DNA of 64,000 bases from Albibacillus kandeliae (GCF_003116585.1 NZ_QEHM01000001.1:744001-808000); one strand, 5' to 3'. Shown: positions 37,749 through 47,214, counted from the first letter of the stretch. Made by a program: numbers and translations. The notes: generated by a model from the sequence alone, not told the origin.

Positions 37749-38419
37749 CCGCAGGGCCCCATGCGCATGCCCTGGCCATGCACGGTTTCGATGGCGTCGG
37801 GGCAGCCCATGTCGCCGAGCTTGCGACGGAGATTCCTGAGATGGCTGTCGAGGGTGCGGTCCGAGATGGAACTGCGCGCGCCCCAGATATCTGCCACCAG
37901 CTCCGCCCGCGAATGCAGGCGCGCCGGGTCGCGCATCAGCCGTGCTAGGAGGCCGAATTCGGTGGCGGTCAGGGCGACCTCCTGACCGTCGACGCGGCAG
38001 GTACGGGCCGACATCTCCAGCGAGAGCCTGCCATTCTCCAGCCGCGCCGGGGTGACCGGGCCGGCAGTGCGTTTCAGGATCGCAGCAACCCGCGCGACGA
38101 GTTCGCGCGGGCTGAACGGCTTGGTGACATAGTCGTCTGCGCCAAGCTCCAGCCCGACGATACGGTCGATCTCGTCATCGCGGGCTGTCAGGAACAGGAT
38201 CGGAACGTCCGATCGCGCGCGGATGCGGCGGCAGGTCTCGAAACCGTCCATCTCGGGCAGCCCCACATCCAGCACGATCAGGTCGGGCGCGTCGCGCATG
38301 GCGTGGGTCAGGGCCTGGCTCCCGTCCGCAGCAGTGATCACACTGTGCCCGGCGCGGTCCAGCGCAAGGCGAACCAGATCGCGCAGCCGGGGGTCGTCGT
38401 CCACGATCAGGATCTTCAT
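37745..38419 (-). CDS. OmpR-family response regulator
   Basis: A 224-residue regulator. Receiver domain 1-115 with phospho-acceptor Asp51 (LIVLDVGLPEMDGFE) and the VTKPFSP motif. Winged-helix DNA-binding domain 130-220. The start at 38419 overlaps the end of the upstream membrane-protein gene, and its stop overlaps the kinase start. This makes one three-gene operon: membrane protein, regulator, kinase. The gene order and sizes recall CreB/CreC-type systems, but the promoter targets are unknown. Confidence 0.93.
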   Translation of the reverse strand: MKILIVDDDPRLRDLVRLALDRAGHSVITAADGSQALTHAMRDAPDLIVLDVGLPEMDGFETCRRIRARSDVPILFLTARDDEIDRIVGLELGADDYVTKPFSPRELVARVAAILKRTAGPVTPARLENGRLSLEMSARTCRVDGQEVALTATEFGLLARLMRDPARLHSRAELVADIWGARSSISDRTLDSHLRNLRRKLGDMGCPDAIETVHGQGMRMGPCG

Positions 38420-39918
38420 TGCTCGCCTTTCGCACTCTCGGTGCGCAGAACATAGCGACGGGCTGCCCATGTCCGAAACCCCCATTCCCTCCAGTCCTGC
38501 ACCTCGGGGACGTTCAGCGCGCAGCCCTCGAGCCAGATGCGGTCTCCATGACGCTGTCCGATACCGCTTTCGACCACGGGTCCGGCGGCGAGAGGGCCTA
38601 GGGAGCAGAGGTAATTTTGATCTGGAGCGCTGCGCGTCACGTTCTGGGCCGCGATGACCTGCGCGATGTTAACGAAGCTGCAGAGGTAGAGCGTTGCCAC
38701 GCCGAGGATCACGGCGCGCACCAGCAGCCATGCGTTGGACCTGTCGCGCAGCACCTGCACCAGTGCCATGATCAGTCCGACAGCCACCAGCCCCATCCAG
38801 ATCAACGCGTAGAGGCGCAGGTAGGTCAGGCCGAACGCCGCGATGTAAAGGTCGAGCCGCAGCGCTGCGGCGGCGCAGAGCACCGTGTTCTGGGCGAGCC
38901 ACGCGAGCAGCAGCGGCTTGATCAGGTGGTGTTCGCCGAGGAAGGGCCGCGCGGCGAGGGCGAAGACGCCTGCGAGAATGGCAGTTGCCAGCAGCGGGTA
39001 GGCGCCGCGGTGTGCGTATTCGGCCAGCGTCATCCCCGTGGGCAGTTCGGCGCCGCCAGTGATGATCGAAAGGTCGGTCAGGCTTTGAACGGCGATCAGG
39101 AGATTGAAGACGACCAGCGCGCGCAGCACCGAACCGGCGTTGAACGTTGCGCGGAGCACGGCAACCGGAAACCGGAAGGTCTTCGGCCCTCGCGGCCCGG
39201 GCTCTGCCATCGGCATCAGGAACGGCGAGACGACGATCGCCGTCCCGAACCAGAACAGGAGCCGTTGCAGGAGGCGAACGAGATCGAGGCGCAGATCGAG
39301 CAGTTGCGCGATCACCGGGTTCGCCTGCATCAGGAGCGCCGCGAAGATCAGGCTGCCGCCAATTGGCAGCGCCCAAGACCGGGCGAAGACGCGAAGGGTC
39401 TGAACTCTTGAGTTTGGGGTCTGGAGGGCGAGGCCGGTCAGGGATGCTCGCGGGTTGAGCGTTTTGATCCAGCTTCGGGGAAGGCGGCGAAGGAACCCGA
39501 GTGCGATCTGGAGGAGCAGCGCAGAGGGCGCGGCGGGGCGATGCAAACATGCGAGCGACGTGGCCAGACCGGCCACGAGAAACGCGAGAGAGAGGGGCTG
39601 GACATGATCCAGCGCCGGAAGGGCGGCAAGGCCAAGCAGCAGGGCAGGACGACGCCATGCCGGGGCGCGCGTCATCGCGACCTGAAGCGCGAAGAGGGCC
39701 GCCGCGAAGAGCACCACGGAGATGCCGAGAGCCTGACGCCAGAACAGGAGGTCTGCCAGCACGACAAGTGCAAGGACGGCCCCGAGGAAGGAGGGGGATA
39801 CGGGTTGCGTCCTGCCTCCTTGCGCCCTGCCACCATCGCCGGGCGGCGCCGTGTCCAGCCACCACGCGTCCATTGCGAGCGCGCGCGGGACGCCGCGGAT
39901 ACTTGGTTCTATTGCCAT
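38416..39918 (-). CDS. polytopic membrane protein (DUF4173-type)
   Basis: A 500-residue protein with about 10-12 hydrophobic segments between residues 45 and 410 and a soluble C-terminal region of about 90 residues. Segments such as GRDQNYLCSLGPLAAG and QDWREWGFRTWAARR in the C-terminus fit the DUF4173 group as I recall it. The start at 39918 follows GGAGA. The open frame to 40173 is not protein-like. It is co-transcribed with the two-component system, so it may be its input or target in the envelope. Confidence 0.8.
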   Translation of the reverse strand: MAIEPSIRGVPRALAMDAWWLDTAPPGDGGRAQGGRTQPVSPSFLGAVLALVVLADLLFWRQALGISVVLFAAALFALQVAMTRAPAWRRPALLLGLAALPALDHVQPLSLAFLVAGLATSLACLHRPAAPSALLLQIALGFLRRLPRSWIKTLNPRASLTGLALQTPNSRVQTLRVFARSWALPIGGSLIFAALLMQANPVIAQLLDLRLDLVRLLQRLLFWFGTAIVVSPFLMPMAEPGPRGPKTFRFPVAVLRATFNAGSVLRALVVFNLLIAVQSLTDLSIITGGAELPTGMTLAEYAHRGAYPLLATAILAGVFALAARPFLGEHHLIKPLLLAWLAQNTVLCAAAALRLDLYIAAFGLTYLRLYALIWMGLVAVGLIMALVQVLRDRSNAWLLVRAVILGVATLYLCSFVNIAQVIAAQNVTRSAPDQNYLCSLGPLAAGPVVESGIGQRHGDRIWLEGCALNVPEVQDWREWGFRTWAARRYVLRTESAKGEQ

Positions 39919-40069
39919 GTTTCGGTCTCCGTTCACTGGGAATGCGCGGAGATTGCCCGGGAGTTTGTGCAGAAGTTTCAGGTGGTTCGTGCAGTTTCTG
40001 TGCAGAGGGATGGTTTGCTTCCGGGCTGCGAGCCCTGGTGCCGGCCAAGGGAGGCTCTGACCGCTGCTG

Positions 40070-40981
40070 TTACGGTCGAGCGCCGTCGGCCCATTCGTCC
40101 AGCAGGGCGCGCATCTCCCTGACGAAAATCTGGATCGCCGTCTTCTGCGCATCGGCGCCCATCGTGATCGCATGGATCTCGATAGGAATGTCCGTCTCCA
40201 GCGGCAGCGTCACGAGGCCCTGCACCCCGTGGAACGCGGCGGTGAATTCATCGACCACCGCCGATCGGTCCAGGCCCTTGGCAAGGTGAGGCACCGAGAC
40301 GAGGGAATTCCCGGTGACCGTGTCGTCGTAGCTGAGGCCGCGCTCCACCAGCGACTCGTTCAGGACGCGCCCGAGGGGGCCGCGCGCCGTCAGGCCGAGC
40401 ATGGGAACCGAGACAAGATCCTCCAGGTGAATGCGGTCCAGCCGGGTGAGAGGGCCGCCCTCCGGGCTCAATACGACGAGGCGGCCCTTACCGATGGGTT
40501 CGGAAACGATGTCGGCCTCGGCGAACTTGCCGACGATGAGGCCGACCTCGACCATGCCGGCGCGCATATAGGTCATCTGCTGTTCGGCAGTGCCGATGTC
40601 GACGGTGATGCGAAGGCCGGGCAGGGCGTCCATGGTGCGTTTGAGCGCGGTCGGAACGAAGTGCGGACCGAACAGACCGACTGACATGACCGGCAGCCGC
40701 GTGCCGGTTCCCTTGCGGAGGGACTCGATCCGCCGTTCGAGGCGCGAGATGCCGTCATCGAGGAATCGGCTGTCGTTGTAGATGGCATCCGCCTCTGCTG
40801 TCGGCAGCACGCGGCCCTTGTCGAGAACGAAAAGTGTGAGGCCCAGAGCCGCCTCGAAGTCTCGCAAATGGCGGCTGACAGTCGGTTGTGACAGTTTCAT
40901 GAGCCGTGCGGCCGCGGTGATCGACTGGCGCTCGTAGACCGTGCAGAAGACCTGAAGTCTTTGAAGTGTAAGGGGTTTCAT
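40070..40981 (-). CDS. LysR-type transcriptional regulator
   Basis: A 303-residue regulator. HTH at about 5-60 (LQRLQVFCTVYERQSITAAA, then PTVSRHLRDFEAALG) and a periplasmic-binding-protein-like effector domain from about 90. It is divergent from the TRAP-transporter operon starting at 41113. A perfect dyad with T-N11-A form lies in the space between them (41013-41029). It is expected to activate or repress that operon in response to its substrate or a breakdown product. Confidence 0.93.
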   Translation of the reverse strand: MKPLTLQRLQVFCTVYERQSITAAARLMKLSQPTVSRHLRDFEAALGLTLFVLDKGRVLPTAEADAIYNDSRFLDDGISRLERRIESLRKGTGTRLPVMSVGLFGPHFVPTALKRTMDALPGLRITVDIGTAEQQMTYMRAGMVEVGLIVGKFAEADIVSEPIGKGRLVVLSPEGGPLTRLDRIHLEDLVSVPMLGLTARGPLGRVLNESLVERGLSYDDTVTGNSLVSVPHLAKGLDRSAVVDEFTAAFHGVQGLVTLPLETDIPIEIHAITMGADAQKTAIQIFVREMRALLDEWADGARP

Positions 40982-41012
40982 GGCGCTCGGTCGGTCCGGT
41001 CAGGTTGTGGTA

Positions 41013-41029
41013 CATAGCAATATGCTATG
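41013..41029. promoter_or_regulatory. LysR operator candidate
   Basis: CATAGCA-ATA-TGCTATG, a perfect 7-bp inverted repeat with a 3-base centre, containing T-N11-A (TAGCAATATGCTA). It lies in the divergent control region of the LysR gene and TRAP operon, the standard place for a LysR activation site. Confidence 0.7.
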
Positions 41030-41112
41030 CGATACTGAAAATATTTCTATTTCTTTTTGTCGAGAGCGCCAGCAGGCTCCGGGACATCGCAATCGGAAGA
41101 GGTCCACGTCAC

Positions 41113-42396
41113 ATGCAGGCTCCGTTCATCATGATCTTCATGGTCGTCGGGCTGCTCGCCGGTTCGGCGATCGCCTACGTGATCGGGGCCTCGGCCATTC
41201 TCACTTTCTTCGCCGCTGATCGCGCGGGCTTCATGGCCGCCCTGCCGCAGAGGCTGTTCAGTCAGCTTGACGTCTTTGCCTTCCTTGCCATGCCGCTGTT
41301 CATCTTCGCGGGCGACCTGATGAACCGGGGTGGCCTTGCCACCGCCCTGATCGACTTCTGCATGTCCTTCCTCGGTCGGCTGAAGGGCGGGCTTGGCCAT
41401 GTGAACGTGATGACTTCGGTCTTCTTCGCCGGGGTTTCGGGGTCCGCCGTCTCGGATGCTGCCGCGCTCGGCAACTCGCTGGTGCCCGAGATGCAGCGGC
41501 GAGGCTATTCGCTCGACTACGCAGCGGCGATCACCGGGGCCTCGTCGATCATCGGGCCGATCATCCCGCCCTCGTCGATCCTGATCTTCTACGGCGCGCT
41601 GATGGAGACCAACGTCACCGCGCTCTTCGCCGCGGGTATCGTGCCGGGGCTGCTGCTGGCGGCGGTGCTGATGGCGATGAACGCCTTCTATGCCTGGCGC
41701 GACGACCATCCGGGCGGGTCCGGCGACGACGTGCCGCCGTTCTTTCCCTCGCTGTTCAAGGCGATCCCGGCGATGTTGCTGCCAGTGATCATCCTCGGCG
41801 GCACGCTCTTCGGGTTCATGACACCGGCAGAGGCGGCGGCGGCTGCGGTGATTGCCGCGCTGATCATCGGATTTGCCTACGGCAACATGACGATGGCCGA
41901 CGTGCTGGCCAGCATCCAGCGCACCACGATCATGCTGGGCGCGCTCTTCATCCTGCTCTGCGCGATCTCGACCTTCTCCTACCTCGCGGCGCTGCTGCAA
42001 TGGCCGCAGGCCATCGCCAGCACGGTTCAGGGCTGGGGGCTGGGCCCGATCCAGTACCTCATGCTGATCAACGCGATCTTCCTTGTCGCGGGCATGGTGA
42101 TGGACGTGAAGGCCGCCGTCGCGCTCTTTGCCCCGATCTTCGTGCCGGTCGCGCTCAGCATGGGGATCGACCCCGTGCACCTCGGTATCGTGATCTGCTT
42201 CAACATCACAACGGGCCTGCTCTCGCCGCCGCTGGGTGGGGTGCTGCTGATCCTCGCGACGACGGTGCGGATGAACTACTGGCGCCTGATCCGCGCGACC
42301 CTGCCGTTCTTCATCGCCGAGGTGCTGCTGCTTTTCGTGCTGACCTACCTGCCGGACATCTCGCTGGCGCTGCCGCGCTGGCTGGGGCTGGCTTGA
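41113..42396 (+). CDS. dctM: TRAP transporter large permease (DctM)
   Basis: A 427-residue protein with about 12 membrane segments, including the conserved GVSGSAVSDAAALGNSLVPEM-type motif (about 110-128) and the PIIPPSSILIFYG motif (about 150-162). It imports an organic acid with sodium, together with the DctP and DctQ proteins encoded next to it. The start at 41113 follows AGAGG; a longer frame to 41005 adds an unrelated hydrophobic piece. The operon order M-P-Q is less common than P-Q-M. Confidence 0.93.
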   Translation: MQAPFIMIFMVVGLLAGSAIAYVIGASAILTFFAADRAGFMAALPQRLFSQLDVFAFLAMPLFIFAGDLMNRGGLATALIDFCMSFLGRLKGGLGHVNVMTSVFFAGVSGSAVSDAAALGNSLVPEMQRRGYSLDYAAAITGASSIIGPIIPPSSILIFYGALMETNVTALFAAGIVPGLLLAAVLMAMNAFYAWRDDHPGGSGDDVPPFFPSLFKAIPAMLLPVIILGGTLFGFMTPAEAAAAAVIAALIIGFAYGNMTMADVLASIQRTTIMLGALFILLCAISTFSYLAALLQWPQAIASTVQGWGLGPIQYLMLINAIFLVAGMVMDVKAAVALFAPIFVPVALSMGIDPVHLGIVICFNITTGLLSPPLGGVLLILATTVRMNYWRLIRATLPFFIAEVLLLFVLTYLPDISLALPRWLGLA

Positions 42397-42423
42397 TACA
42401 AAAACCAACAGAGGAGAATACAG

Positions 42424-43407
42424 ATGAAAATGATACCGAAGCTCCTGGCCGCAAGCGCATTGGCGCTGGTCGCCGCCGCCGCACAGGCGACCGAGGTCAA
42501 GGTCGCCTTCAACGGCGCCGACGACCCAAAGACCAACGCCGAGGCTGCTTTCGTGCACGGCTTCGTCGACGCGCTCGAGGGCACGGGGTTTGACGTGAAG
42601 GCCTTTCCGACCGACACACTGGGCTCCGAGAAGGAGCGCTATGACCAGGTTTCGCAGGGGCTGATCGAGGTCGATCTTGCGGCACTGTCGACGACCTTCG
42701 GCCAGTCGCCCTTTGCCAAGGGGATCCAGCTGCCGTTCTTCTTCGAGAGCCGTGACGAACTCGACGCCGTGGTCGCCAAGACCGACGTGATGGACAAGGT
42801 GAACGAACCGCTGCTCGACAATGGCGTTCGCATGGTCGGGCTGAACTACATCGGCATGGATATCGGCATCCACAACACCAAGCACCCGGTCGCAAAGGTT
42901 TCGGACCTCGCCGACCTGCGCTTCCGCGCGCTGAACACCGAGCAGCTTGCGCTGCAAGAAGCGCTGGGAACCACCGGCACGATCATCTCGTGGTCGGAAG
43001 TGGCGAACGCGCTGCAGACCGGCGTGGCCGATGGCTATTTCAACCCGCCGAACTCGGCGATCCGGACCGGGCACACCGAGTTCCTGAAGCATTTCACGCC
43101 AGTGGACCTGACGCCGTCGACCCGTGTCGTTCTGATCTCGGAAGACTGGTACGCCGCACTCTCCGACGAGGAAAAGGGTCAGATCGACGGTGCGATCGAA
43201 GCCGGTCTGAAGGCGAACCGCGATTGGGTCGATGCATGGTCCGGCGAGGTCCGCGCCAAACACGAGGCGGCGGGTGTGACGATCACCGAGCTGGAGCCCG
43301 GCGAGCGCGAGAAGATGGCGGAGCTGGCGCGCGCAACCTGGAGCACGTCGCTGGACGATGCGGCGCTTCAGGCCTGGAAGGACGCCAAGGCGTCCGTGGC
43401 TCAGTAA
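42424..43407 (+). CDS. dctP: TRAP transporter solute-binding protein (DctP)
   Basis: A 327-residue periplasmic protein. Signal peptide: MKMIPKLLAASALALVAAAA ending QA. The DctP signature is present, with LADLRFRALNTEQ (about 161-173) holding the Arg that usually binds a substrate carboxylate. It delivers the solute to the permease. It lies between dctM and dctQ with a good GGAG site. The neighbouring deacylase suggests an N-acyl-D-amino acid or similar carboxylate as substrate, inferred from context. Confidence 0.93.
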   Translation: MKMIPKLLAASALALVAAAAQATEVKVAFNGADDPKTNAEAAFVHGFVDALEGTGFDVKAFPTDTLGSEKERYDQVSQGLIEVDLAALSTTFGQSPFAKGIQLPFFFESRDELDAVVAKTDVMDKVNEPLLDNGVRMVGLNYIGMDIGIHNTKHPVAKVSDLADLRFRALNTEQLALQEALGTTGTIISWSEVANALQTGVADGYFNPPNSAIRTGHTEFLKHFTPVDLTPSTRVVLISEDWYAALSDEEKGQIDGAIEAGLKANRDWVDAWSGEVRAKHEAAGVTITELEPGEREKMAELARATWSTSLDDAALQAWKDAKASVAQ

Positions 43408-43422
43408 ATCCCGGCGGTCCCC

Positions 43423-43956
43423 ATGAGCACCATTTCCCATACCGTCATCCGCATAAGTACGGGGCTCGACAGGGTCGCCTCGGTGCTGGCTGGCGCGGCG
43501 ATCGTCGTGCTCGTGGGGGCTGTCGCCCTGCAGGTGGTGGCCCGCTACGTCTTCAGCCAGCCACCGATCTGGACCGAGGAACTGGCGCGCTATGCCATGA
43601 TCTGGGCGGGCCTGATCGGCGCCTCGATGTCCTTCAAGCGCCGGTTCGACCCGGCACTGTTCAACGGATTCACCACCGGGCCGCTGTGGCTCCGGGCTGG
43701 GGCCGAACTGGTCAAGTCGCTGGTGGTTCTGGTCTACCTGCTGCCGATCCTGTGGCACGTCTTCTTCGGGCCCGGCATGAACCCGGCCCGCGGCTTCCTG
43801 TTGCGACACAGCCGGACAATGGCGGATGCGCTGCCGTTCTCGACCGTCTGGGTCGCCGTGGCCGTGCCGCTGATGATCCTGCTGATCCTGATCCATCTGG
43901 TCGCCCGCTGGTGCGGTGACGACGGCCCGGCCGATCCGGACCGCGACGCGACCTGA
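43423..43956 (+). CDS. dctQ: TRAP transporter small permease (DctQ)
   Basis: A 177-residue protein with four hydrophobic segments (about 22-40, 55-75, 95-112 and 140-160) and the conserved FSQPPIWTEELARYAMIWAG stretch (about 45-64), characteristic of DctQ. It forms the membrane complex with DctM. It starts 15 bases after dctP. Small permeases often diverge; this one keeps the central WTEELARY motif, so the system seems complete. Confidence 0.92.
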   Translation: MSTISHTVIRISTGLDRVASVLAGAAIVVLVGAVALQVVARYVFSQPPIWTEELARYAMIWAGLIGASMSFKRRFDPALFNGFTTGPLWLRAGAELVKSLVVLVYLLPILWHVFFGPGMNPARGFLLRHSRTMADALPFSTVWVAVAVPLMILLILIHLVARWCGDDGPADPDRDAT

Positions 43957-43986
43957 CCCAAGTAAAATACAAGGAGCGGAGGCCCC

Positions 43987-45438
43987 ATGAAGGCTGATCT
44001 CATCATCCGAGGTGCGGATATCATCGACGGCACCGGCGCCCCCCGTCGCCGCGGCGACGTGGCAGTGACCGACGACCGGATTGTCGCGACCGGTGATCTG
44101 CGGCACTGGACCGCGGGGCGCGAGATTGATGCGTCGGGTCGGGTGGTCGCGCCGGGGTTCATCGACCCGCATGTGCACCATGACGGCGCCATGCTGACGC
44201 AGCCCGACATGGAGTTCATGACCTCGCAGGGTGTCACGACGGTGATCAACGGCAACTGCGGCTTCTCGATTGCGCCGCTGAAGAACCTCGGCTCGGTCCC
44301 CGGTCCGCTGCGGATGATCATCGAGGACGAAAGCTATGCCTTTCCCACCTACGCCGCCTATCGCGACCGGATGCTCTCTGCCCCTGCGGCGGTCAACGCG
44401 GCCTGCCTGATCGGGCACTCGACGCTCCGCATCAACGAGGTCCCGGACCTCGGCAAAGCCGCCGATGCGGAGCAGACCAAGGCCATGTGCCGGAGCCTCG
44501 ACCAGGCGCTGGCCGAGGGTGCCATCGGCCTGTCGACGGGTACGTTCTATCCGCCGTCCCGCGCGGCGCCGACCGAGGAGTTGATTGCGCTCGCCAAGAT
44601 CGCGCATGAGCACCGCAAGCTCTACGTGACCCATATGCGCGACGAGGGTGACCGGGTGATCGAAGCGCTGGAAGAGACCTTCCAGGTGGGGCGCGAGAGC
44701 GGTTGCGGCGTGCATGTCTCGCACCACAAGTGCGCGGGCCTTGCCAACCACGGGAAGTCCGAGATCACGCTGCGGATGATCGACGAGGCGATGAAGCATC
44801 AGGACGTGGGGCTCGACACGACGCCTTGGGTCGCGTCCTCGACGATCCTGGACTCGGGTCGGCACAAGCAGGCCACGCGCGTCATCGTGGCCGAGAGCGA
44901 GCCCTATCCCGAACTGGCAGGCCGCGATCTCGACGATATCGCGCGGCAGTGGAACACCGACATCGACGATGCGATGCAGCGCCTGCTGCCCGCGACGGGC
45001 ATCTTCTTCATCATGGACGAGGAGGACGTGCAGCGGATCATGTCCTACGAGCACACGATGATCTGCTCGGACGGTATCCCCTCGGGGACCCACCCGCATC
45101 CGCGCGTCTGGGGAACCTTCCCGCGCGTTCTCGGCCGCTATGCCCGCGACGTGGGTCTTTTCACGCTGGAAGAGGCGGTGCGCCGGATGACGTCCATGCC
45201 TGCCGACCGTTTCGGCCTCGGGGGGCGTGGCCGGATTTCGGTGGGTTGCTTCGCCGACCTCGTCATCTTCGATCCGGTGACCATCGAGGAGGGCGCGACG
45301 TTCGAGAGCCCGATCGCCCCGGCGAAGGGCATCGACCGGGTCATCGTGAACGGACGAGATGTCTGGATCGATGGAGCCAAGACCGGCGCACGCCCGGGCC
45401 GCCCGCTCGAGCAATCCGCCCCGGTGATGGTGGTCTGA
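43987..45438 (+). CDS. N-acyl-D-amino-acid deacylase (amidohydrolase 3)
   Basis: A 483-residue metal hydrolase. The N-terminal DPHVHHDG motif (about 60-67) and NGNCGFSIAP (about 91-100, Cys of the D-aminoacylase type) are typical of D-aminoacylases. A further His-rich segment HVSHHKCAGLANHGKSE (about 243-259) and SGTHPHPR near 365 complete the metal site. It cleaves N-acyl groups from D-amino acids or related compounds. It begins 30 bases after the TRAP genes and is likely co-transcribed, so transport and hydrolysis go together. Confidence 0.88.
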   Translation: MKADLIIRGADIIDGTGAPRRRGDVAVTDDRIVATGDLRHWTAGREIDASGRVVAPGFIDPHVHHDGAMLTQPDMEFMTSQGVTTVINGNCGFSIAPLKNLGSVPGPLRMIIEDESYAFPTYAAYRDRMLSAPAAVNAACLIGHSTLRINEVPDLGKAADAEQTKAMCRSLDQALAEGAIGLSTGTFYPPSRAAPTEELIALAKIAHEHRKLYVTHMRDEGDRVIEALEETFQVGRESGCGVHVSHHKCAGLANHGKSEITLRMIDEAMKHQDVGLDTTPWVASSTILDSGRHKQATRVIVAESEPYPELAGRDLDDIARQWNTDIDDAMQRLLPATGIFFIMDEEDVQRIMSYEHTMICSDGIPSGTHPHPRVWGTFPRVLGRYARDVGLFTLEEAVRRMTSMPADRFGLGGRGRISVGCFADLVIFDPVTIEEGATFESPIAPAKGIDRVIVNGRDVWIDGAKTGARPGRPLEQSAPVMVV

Positions 45439-46332
45439 GGAGGTCAGGCGCCGACACTCCGGCGGGGGTGTTGGTGCTGCGTCCTTCGGTGGCGGCTGTT
45501 GTGGAGGCCGGCCGCGTGGGGCGTCGGGTTTGCGGATCGGGCGCTTTCGATTCCCCAGTGCATCAGAGCTCACTCCGCAACTGAGGAGCATCGGGAAGCG
45601 TATCGCGGATGGTAACGATAGCTCCATCCGGGGGTTGCAAGTGCCTGAAACGCCGGATTGCCACCTGATTCGCGCCAAAATTCCCGCTGAAATCGCGCAA
45701 ATTGATGATCAATCGGCTTCTCAGATGGCGATTGTTGCGAATGTTTTCGCGCTTTCACCGGGCGCAGGTGGCAAAATCCGGGCAGCAGGGTGTACCGGCG
45801 TGATCCTGCTCTACTGGTTCTGGTTGTGCGACAATGAGGGATGGATTCGAGACGTGTATCGGTCCGAAACCGCTATTCTGTCGGGAAACCCCTCGAATTC
45901 CTCGTGAAATCATCTCTGGAATGGAAACGGTTATCGTCCCTGCGGTTGTGTAGGACCATCTTGCAGCTGCAAACTTGCCCATCGACGCGGCGCATTCGTC
46001 TCAAATTTTTTCTTTCGAGGTTACCCCCGCACCGGTATTCAGGAATGGCCCAACTGGGGGGCACAAGACTGAGGTCACGGGGGCGACCGAGCCTTTCCGG
46101 CATCGCAGGATGCGCAGGAGAAGTTCCGGATCGCAACGCTGCCAAGCAGCCGGTGACGTTCCAACGACGATGGCGCCTGCCAGCGCCAGCGACGGTTGTG
46201 ACGTCCTGTCCGGACATCTTCTGCCTCCCTATGCCAAGGCCGGTCGTCCCAGTGGTCCGGTTCCGATGAACGGGTGTGGTTTGAGTGGCCGCTTCGGCGG
46301 ATGGCGGGTTCGGTGCCGCCCAGGAGACAACG
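45439..46332. other. 894-base intergenic region, no convincing gene
   Basis: Frames on both strands are short and without good starts. Present are an imperfect hairpin at 45448-45477 (possible end of the TRAP operon message), a perfect dyad ATTGAT-g-ATCAAT at 45701-45713, and low-complexity stretches. Part of it may be the promoter region of the Hint-domain gene. A decayed gene cannot be excluded. Confidence 0.45.
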
Positions 46333-47112
46333 ATGGTTAAGGACGTGAAGGACGACTGCGACGAGCATGGCAACCCGACCGGCGGCCATGGTCACCACGA
46401 TGACGGTTCGGAAAAGGGCAAGGGGCACGACCCGCACCACGAGCATGGCAAGGGCCACGGCCACGGCTATGGGCACCATCACGACGACGACTGTGACGAT
46501 GACGGCCCGCCGGACACGCCTCCGCCGCCATGCTTTACGCCCGGAACTCTGATTGCCACGCCGAAGGGCGAGGTGCCTGCCGAGGCGCTGGAAATCGGCG
46601 ACCGCGTGATCACTCGTGACAACGGCATCCAGACGATCCGCTGGGTTTCGCAGACGCACCTATCCGCCGGGCGACTATCGCGTGAGGCGCACCTACGTCC
46701 GGTGCGTATCCGTAAGGGCGCGCTTGGGAATGGTCTGCCCGAACGCGACATGATGGTGTCCCCGAACCACCGGGTTCTGGTCGCCAACGAAACGACCGCA
46801 CTCTACTTCGAGGACAGCGAAGTCCTCGTCGCCGCAAAGCACCTCACCGGCCGGCCCGGGATCGAGACCGTCGAGACCAGCGGCATCACCTACATCCATT
46901 TCATGTTCGATCAGCACGAAGTCGTCCTGTCCGATGGCGCCTGGACCGAGAGCTTTCAGCCCGGCGACCAGACGCTTGGCAGCGTCGCGGACGCCCAGCG
47001 CCGCGAGATCTTCGACCTGTTCCCCGAACTCGAGACACGCGAAGGTCTTGACGGCTACCATGCCGCCCGGCGTTCGCTCAAGAAACACGAGGCCCAGCTG
47101 GTGGCGTTCTAG
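46333..47112 (+). CDS. His-rich Hint-domain protein
   Basis: A 259-residue protein. Residues 1-62 are very rich in His, Asp and Gly (13 His in the first 50), which could bind metal ions. From residue 67 there is a Hint (Hedgehog/intein-type, Hint_2) domain starting with Cys67 (CFTPGTLIATPKGEVPAEAL), with SPNHRVLV near 140. Hint domains self-splice or cleave at that Cys. The start at 46333 follows GGAG. There is no signal peptide. It is a single gene flanked by a terminator. Confidence 0.85.
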   Translation: MVKDVKDDCDEHGNPTGGHGHHDDGSEKGKGHDPHHEHGKGHGHGYGHHHDDDCDDDGPPDTPPPPCFTPGTLIATPKGEVPAEALEIGDRVITRDNGIQTIRWVSQTHLSAGRLSREAHLRPVRIRKGALGNGLPERDMMVSPNHRVLVANETTALYFEDSEVLVAAKHLTGRPGIETVETSGITYIHFMFDQHEVVLSDGAWTESFQPGDQTLGSVADAQRREIFDLFPELETREGLDGYHAARRSLKKHEAQLVAF

Positions 47113-47180
47113 GGCAGACGCCCGGGCCTCTCTTCCCCGAATATGCAGCTCGTTTCGCGTGGCTCGGGGCACGCGGTCAG

Positions 47181-47213
47181 GAGGCAGGGTCATCAGGCCC
47201 TGCCTCTTTGCCT
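47181..47213 (+). terminator. terminator after the Hint-domain gene
   Basis: GAGGCAGGG (47181-47189) pairs with CCCTGCCTC (47198-47206), followed by TTTGCCTTT. It lies between convergent genes and can serve both directions. Confidence 0.75.
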
Positions 47214-47214
47214 T

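Noticed and set aside
41047-45678. Very long minus-strand open frame (1,543 codons) opposite the TRAP/deacylase operon
   Set aside because: It mirrors real plus-strand genes in a high-GC genome with codon-position bias. The product is rich in Arg, His and Asp with no domain, while the plus-strand genes have clear families.
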